From an uncultured Pelagibacteraceae bacterium (lineage in GTDB: Bacteria > Pseudomonadota > Alphaproteobacteria > Pelagibacterales > Pelagibacteraceae), in contig CACDZM010000008.1 of assembly GCA_902557215.1 (NCBI GenBank), positions 1-42,611 of the forward strand: a stretch of 42,611 nt of DNA, written 5' to 3'. Positions 40,892 to 42,611 of this stretch are shown one piece after another. The stretch's first letter is position 1, and every line of letters starts with the position of its first letter. The position numbers and the translations under genes were made by a program. Under the pieces are notes generated by a model. That model had not been told where the DNA came from, did no database searches, and was given only the letters and a program-made list of their open reading frames with translations.

Positions 40892-42108
40892 TTTAAATCA
40901 AAAATTTTTTTACAATTATTAATCCCATCATTCAATTTGTCTAAATCATCTTTAGTATTATAAACTCCTAAAGAAGCTCTTGCGCTAGCAGGTATTCCTA
41001 ACTTTTCATGAAGTATTTGACAACAATGATGTCCAGCTCTTATAGCAACTCCAGTTTCATCTAAAATAGTTGCGATATCATGCGGGTGAACTCCTTTAAC
41101 AGTAAAAGATAGCACACCTCCTCTTTCTTTTGGATTTCCGATTAGTTTCACAGAATTATTTTTTTTTAAAATTTCTTGACCATATTCTATAAGATCTTTT
41201 TCATGCTGAATTATGTTTTCAATTCCAATGCTTTCCAAAAATTTTATTGATTGATCGAAAGCAATTACCTGTGCTGTAGCCATTGTTCCAGCCTCATATT
41301 TATTTGGAAGTTCGCCATAAGAAATTCTATCTTTTTTTACTTCATTTATCATTCCTCCACCTCCTTGATATGGTGGTAGTTGCTCTAACCATTTCTTTTT
41401 TCCATACAAAACTCCAAGTCCAGTTGGTCCATACATTTTATGACATGAAATTGCATAAAAATCGCAATCTAAGTCCTGCATATCTAGTTTTAAATGTGGT
41501 CCTCCTTGACATCCATCCACAACTACAACGATGCCCTTTGAATGGGCTAATTGAGTTATCTCTTTAATTGGTAAAACTGCACCAGTAACATTTGATAAAT
41601 GAGTTATAGCTATCACTTTGGTTTTATTTGTAATTTCTTTCTCTATATTTTCAATCGGTATGTCTCCATCTTCATTTACCTCTGCAAACTTTATTTTGAT
41701 ATTTTTAGATTTTCTTAAAAAATGCCATGGAACATAATTTGAATGATGTTCTAATTCAGTAATTAAAATTTCATCATTTGGCTCTAAGATTGCTTGACCT
41801 AGAGTATTTGCAACTAAATTTAGGGCTTCAGTAGCACCTTTAGTAAATACGATTTCGTTTTTATCTTTTGCATTTATATACTTTTGAACTGAAGACCTTG
41901 TGTTTTCATATAAATTAGTGGCTGCAACTGCCAAATAATGAATACTTCTGCCTACATTTGAAAATTGTTTAGAGTAAAAATCATTAATTCTATCTAGAAC
42001 AACTTTGGGTTTTTGAGATGAATTAGCACTATCCAAATAAACCAAATCATTATTTTGGATTTTTTCATCAAAAATTGGAAATTCTTTTTTAATATTATTT
42101 ATATTCAT
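40888..42108 (-). CDS. sufS: cysteine desulfurase SufS
   Basis: This 406-residue class-V PLP enzyme opens with FPIFDEKIQNNDLVYLDSAN. It carries ELEHHSNYVPWHFL (about 145-158), the PLP lysine in CHKMYGPTGLGVLYGKKKW (about 223-241), and the persulfide Cys in IRAGHHCCQILHEKLGIPAS (about 356-375). It takes sulfur from cysteine for the SUF machinery, with SufU as likely partner. It overlaps sufD and sufU by four bases each, so the operon is translationally coupled. Confidence 0.97.
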   Translation of the reverse strand: MNINNIKKEFPIFDEKIQNNDLVYLDSANSSQKPKVVLDRINDFYSKQFSNVGRSIHYLAVAATNLYENTRSSVQKYINAKDKNEIVFTKGATEALNLVANTLGQAILEPNDEILITELEHHSNYVPWHFLRKSKNIKIKFAEVNEDGDIPIENIEKEITNKTKVIAITHLSNVTGAVLPIKEITQLAHSKGIVVVVDGCQGGPHLKLDMQDLDCDFYAISCHKMYGPTGLGVLYGKKKWLEQLPPYQGGGGMINEVKKDRISYGELPNKYEAGTMATAQVIAFDQSIKFLESIGIENIIQHEKDLIEYGQEILKKNNSVKLIGNPKERGGVLSFTVKGVHPHDIATILDETGVAIRAGHHCCQILHEKLGIPASARASLGVYNTKDDLDKLNDGINNCKKIFDLK

Positions 42109-42611
42109 TCTTTTAATCCAATAATATTTTTAATTAAATTTTTAATTTCTGGATCTGTTATCTTTTCAACAACATCAAGTAAAAATCCGTTAATCAAAAG
42201 TTTTTTAGACTGTTGATAGCTTAAACCACGCGACATTAAATAAAAGATTGAGTTTTCATTTAAACTTCCAGATGCTGATCCGTGAGAACATTTTACGTCA
42301 TCAGCATAAATTTCTAACTCTGGTTTTGCATTAAACTCAGATGTTTCATCTAATAATATTGCTTTACTTAATTGATAACCGTCTGTTTTTTGAGCTTTTG
42401 AATTTACAAATATTCTTCCTTGATACGCAGATTTTGAATTTTTTCCAAGCACACTTTTGATAAGTTGATAACTTTTAGTATTTTCAACCAAATGATTTAT
42501 AATAGATCTAATTTCATGTTGTTGATTTTCCTTTAATGAAAAAATTCCATTTATAAAAGCTGATGAATATTTACCATTTAAGTTACAATTAACTTCATTT
42601 TTAAAATAGTC
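42105..42611 (-). CDS. sufD: SufD, C-terminal part; start lies beyond the window
   Basis: The frame is open to the last base of the window, so 168 residues of the C-terminal half are visible. It begins GKYSSAFINGIFSLKENQQH, continues SAYQGRIFVNSKAQKTDGYQ and ELEIYADDVKCSHGSASGSL, and ends in YLMSRGLSYQQSKKLLINGF and beyond. This beta-helix and helical C-terminus is that of SufB/SufD proteins, and the SUF order plus the 'D-V-K-C-S-H-G' motif fit SufD. SufD forms the SufBCD scaffold. An in-frame TTG at 42491 is internal and not the start. Confidence 0.93.
   Translation of the reverse strand, partial: DYFKNEVNCNLNGKYSSAFINGIFSLKENQQHEIRSIINHLVENTKSYQLIKSVLGKNSKSAYQGRIFVNSKAQKTDGYQLSKAILLDETSEFNAKPELEIYADDVKCSHGSASGSLNENSIFYLMSRGLSYQQSKKLLINGFLLDVVEKITDPEIKNLIKNIIGLKE

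Noticed and set aside
1..42611. CRISPR arrays, insertion sequences, prophage or integrase genes
   Set aside because: No regularly spaced repeats, transposase, integrase or terminal inverted repeats were seen on either strand.

Overview
The window reads as a chromosomal stretch of a streamlined, AT-rich alphaproteobacterium, most likely SAR11 (Pelagibacterales). The basis is the strong A/T bias, genes packed with 1-15 nt gaps or short overlaps, short divergent promoters, a TauABC/HpsN organosulfonate cluster, a dimethylglycine/sarcosine-dehydrogenase-like flavoprotein, a SUF iron-sulfur operon and the absence of any mobile element, phage or CRISPR signal. The assignment is by gene content and codon bias only.

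Layout. Bases 1-1791: an FkbM methyltransferase cut by the window edge, a tRNA-Met (minus) with a recognisable promoter, and a glycosyltransferase-like protein. 1778-3395: two related tiny membrane proteins (minus) and a two-HTH putative regulator. 3444-4292: a BASS-type transporter. 4289-16368: a divergent organosulfonate/amine block. Leftward run a class-III aminotransferase, alanine dehydrogenase and a DMGDH/SarDH-like enzyme. Rightward run TauA, TauB, an enlarged TauC, an LDH2-family (ComC-like) dehydrogenase, a phosphotransacetylase-family protein and an HpsN-like dehydrogenase. Together they suggest uptake and oxidation of taurine and/or C3 sulfonates (DHPS, sulfolactate); xsc and suyAB are not in the window.

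16381-20623: MsrB, a LysE exporter, a methyltransferase and a 1-Cys peroxiredoxin (minus), then cysE-cysK (plus). 20693-24182: a tight plus-strand run of ten small genes: a secreted protein, three small alpha/beta proteins, membrane proteins, DUF1330, a SnoaL-like protein, an HCCA-isomerase/GST-kappa-like protein, DUF2798 and an SMR-like protein without acidic residues. This is the least explained part of the window. 24175-30884: HisN-like phosphatase, gamma-butyrobetaine-dioxygenase-like enzyme, and a six-gene minus operon (aldehyde dehydrogenase, FAH-family, CcdA, AzoR-like, TPR, 2OG-Fe oxygenase). 30985-33975: GYD protein, hotdog thioesterase, DUF779 and an aldehyde dehydrogenase with a lysine-rich N-terminal tail.

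34112-39564: a methyltransferase, a homocysteine S-methyltransferase-family protein, a GT2 glycosyltransferase, an EamA transporter, a YbaK-type deacylase and glutamine synthetase. 39571-42611: a probably frameshifted small gene and the minus-strand SUF operon sufD(partial)-sufS-sufU-sufT-sufA.

Three clear intrinsic-terminator hairpins are visible (after tauA, in front of DUF779, after the GYD gene). Two of them lie inside operons and probably set expression ratios. No rRNA, riboswitch, CRISPR array, insertion sequence or attachment site was recognised, and there is no gene-free stretch longer than 300 bases.
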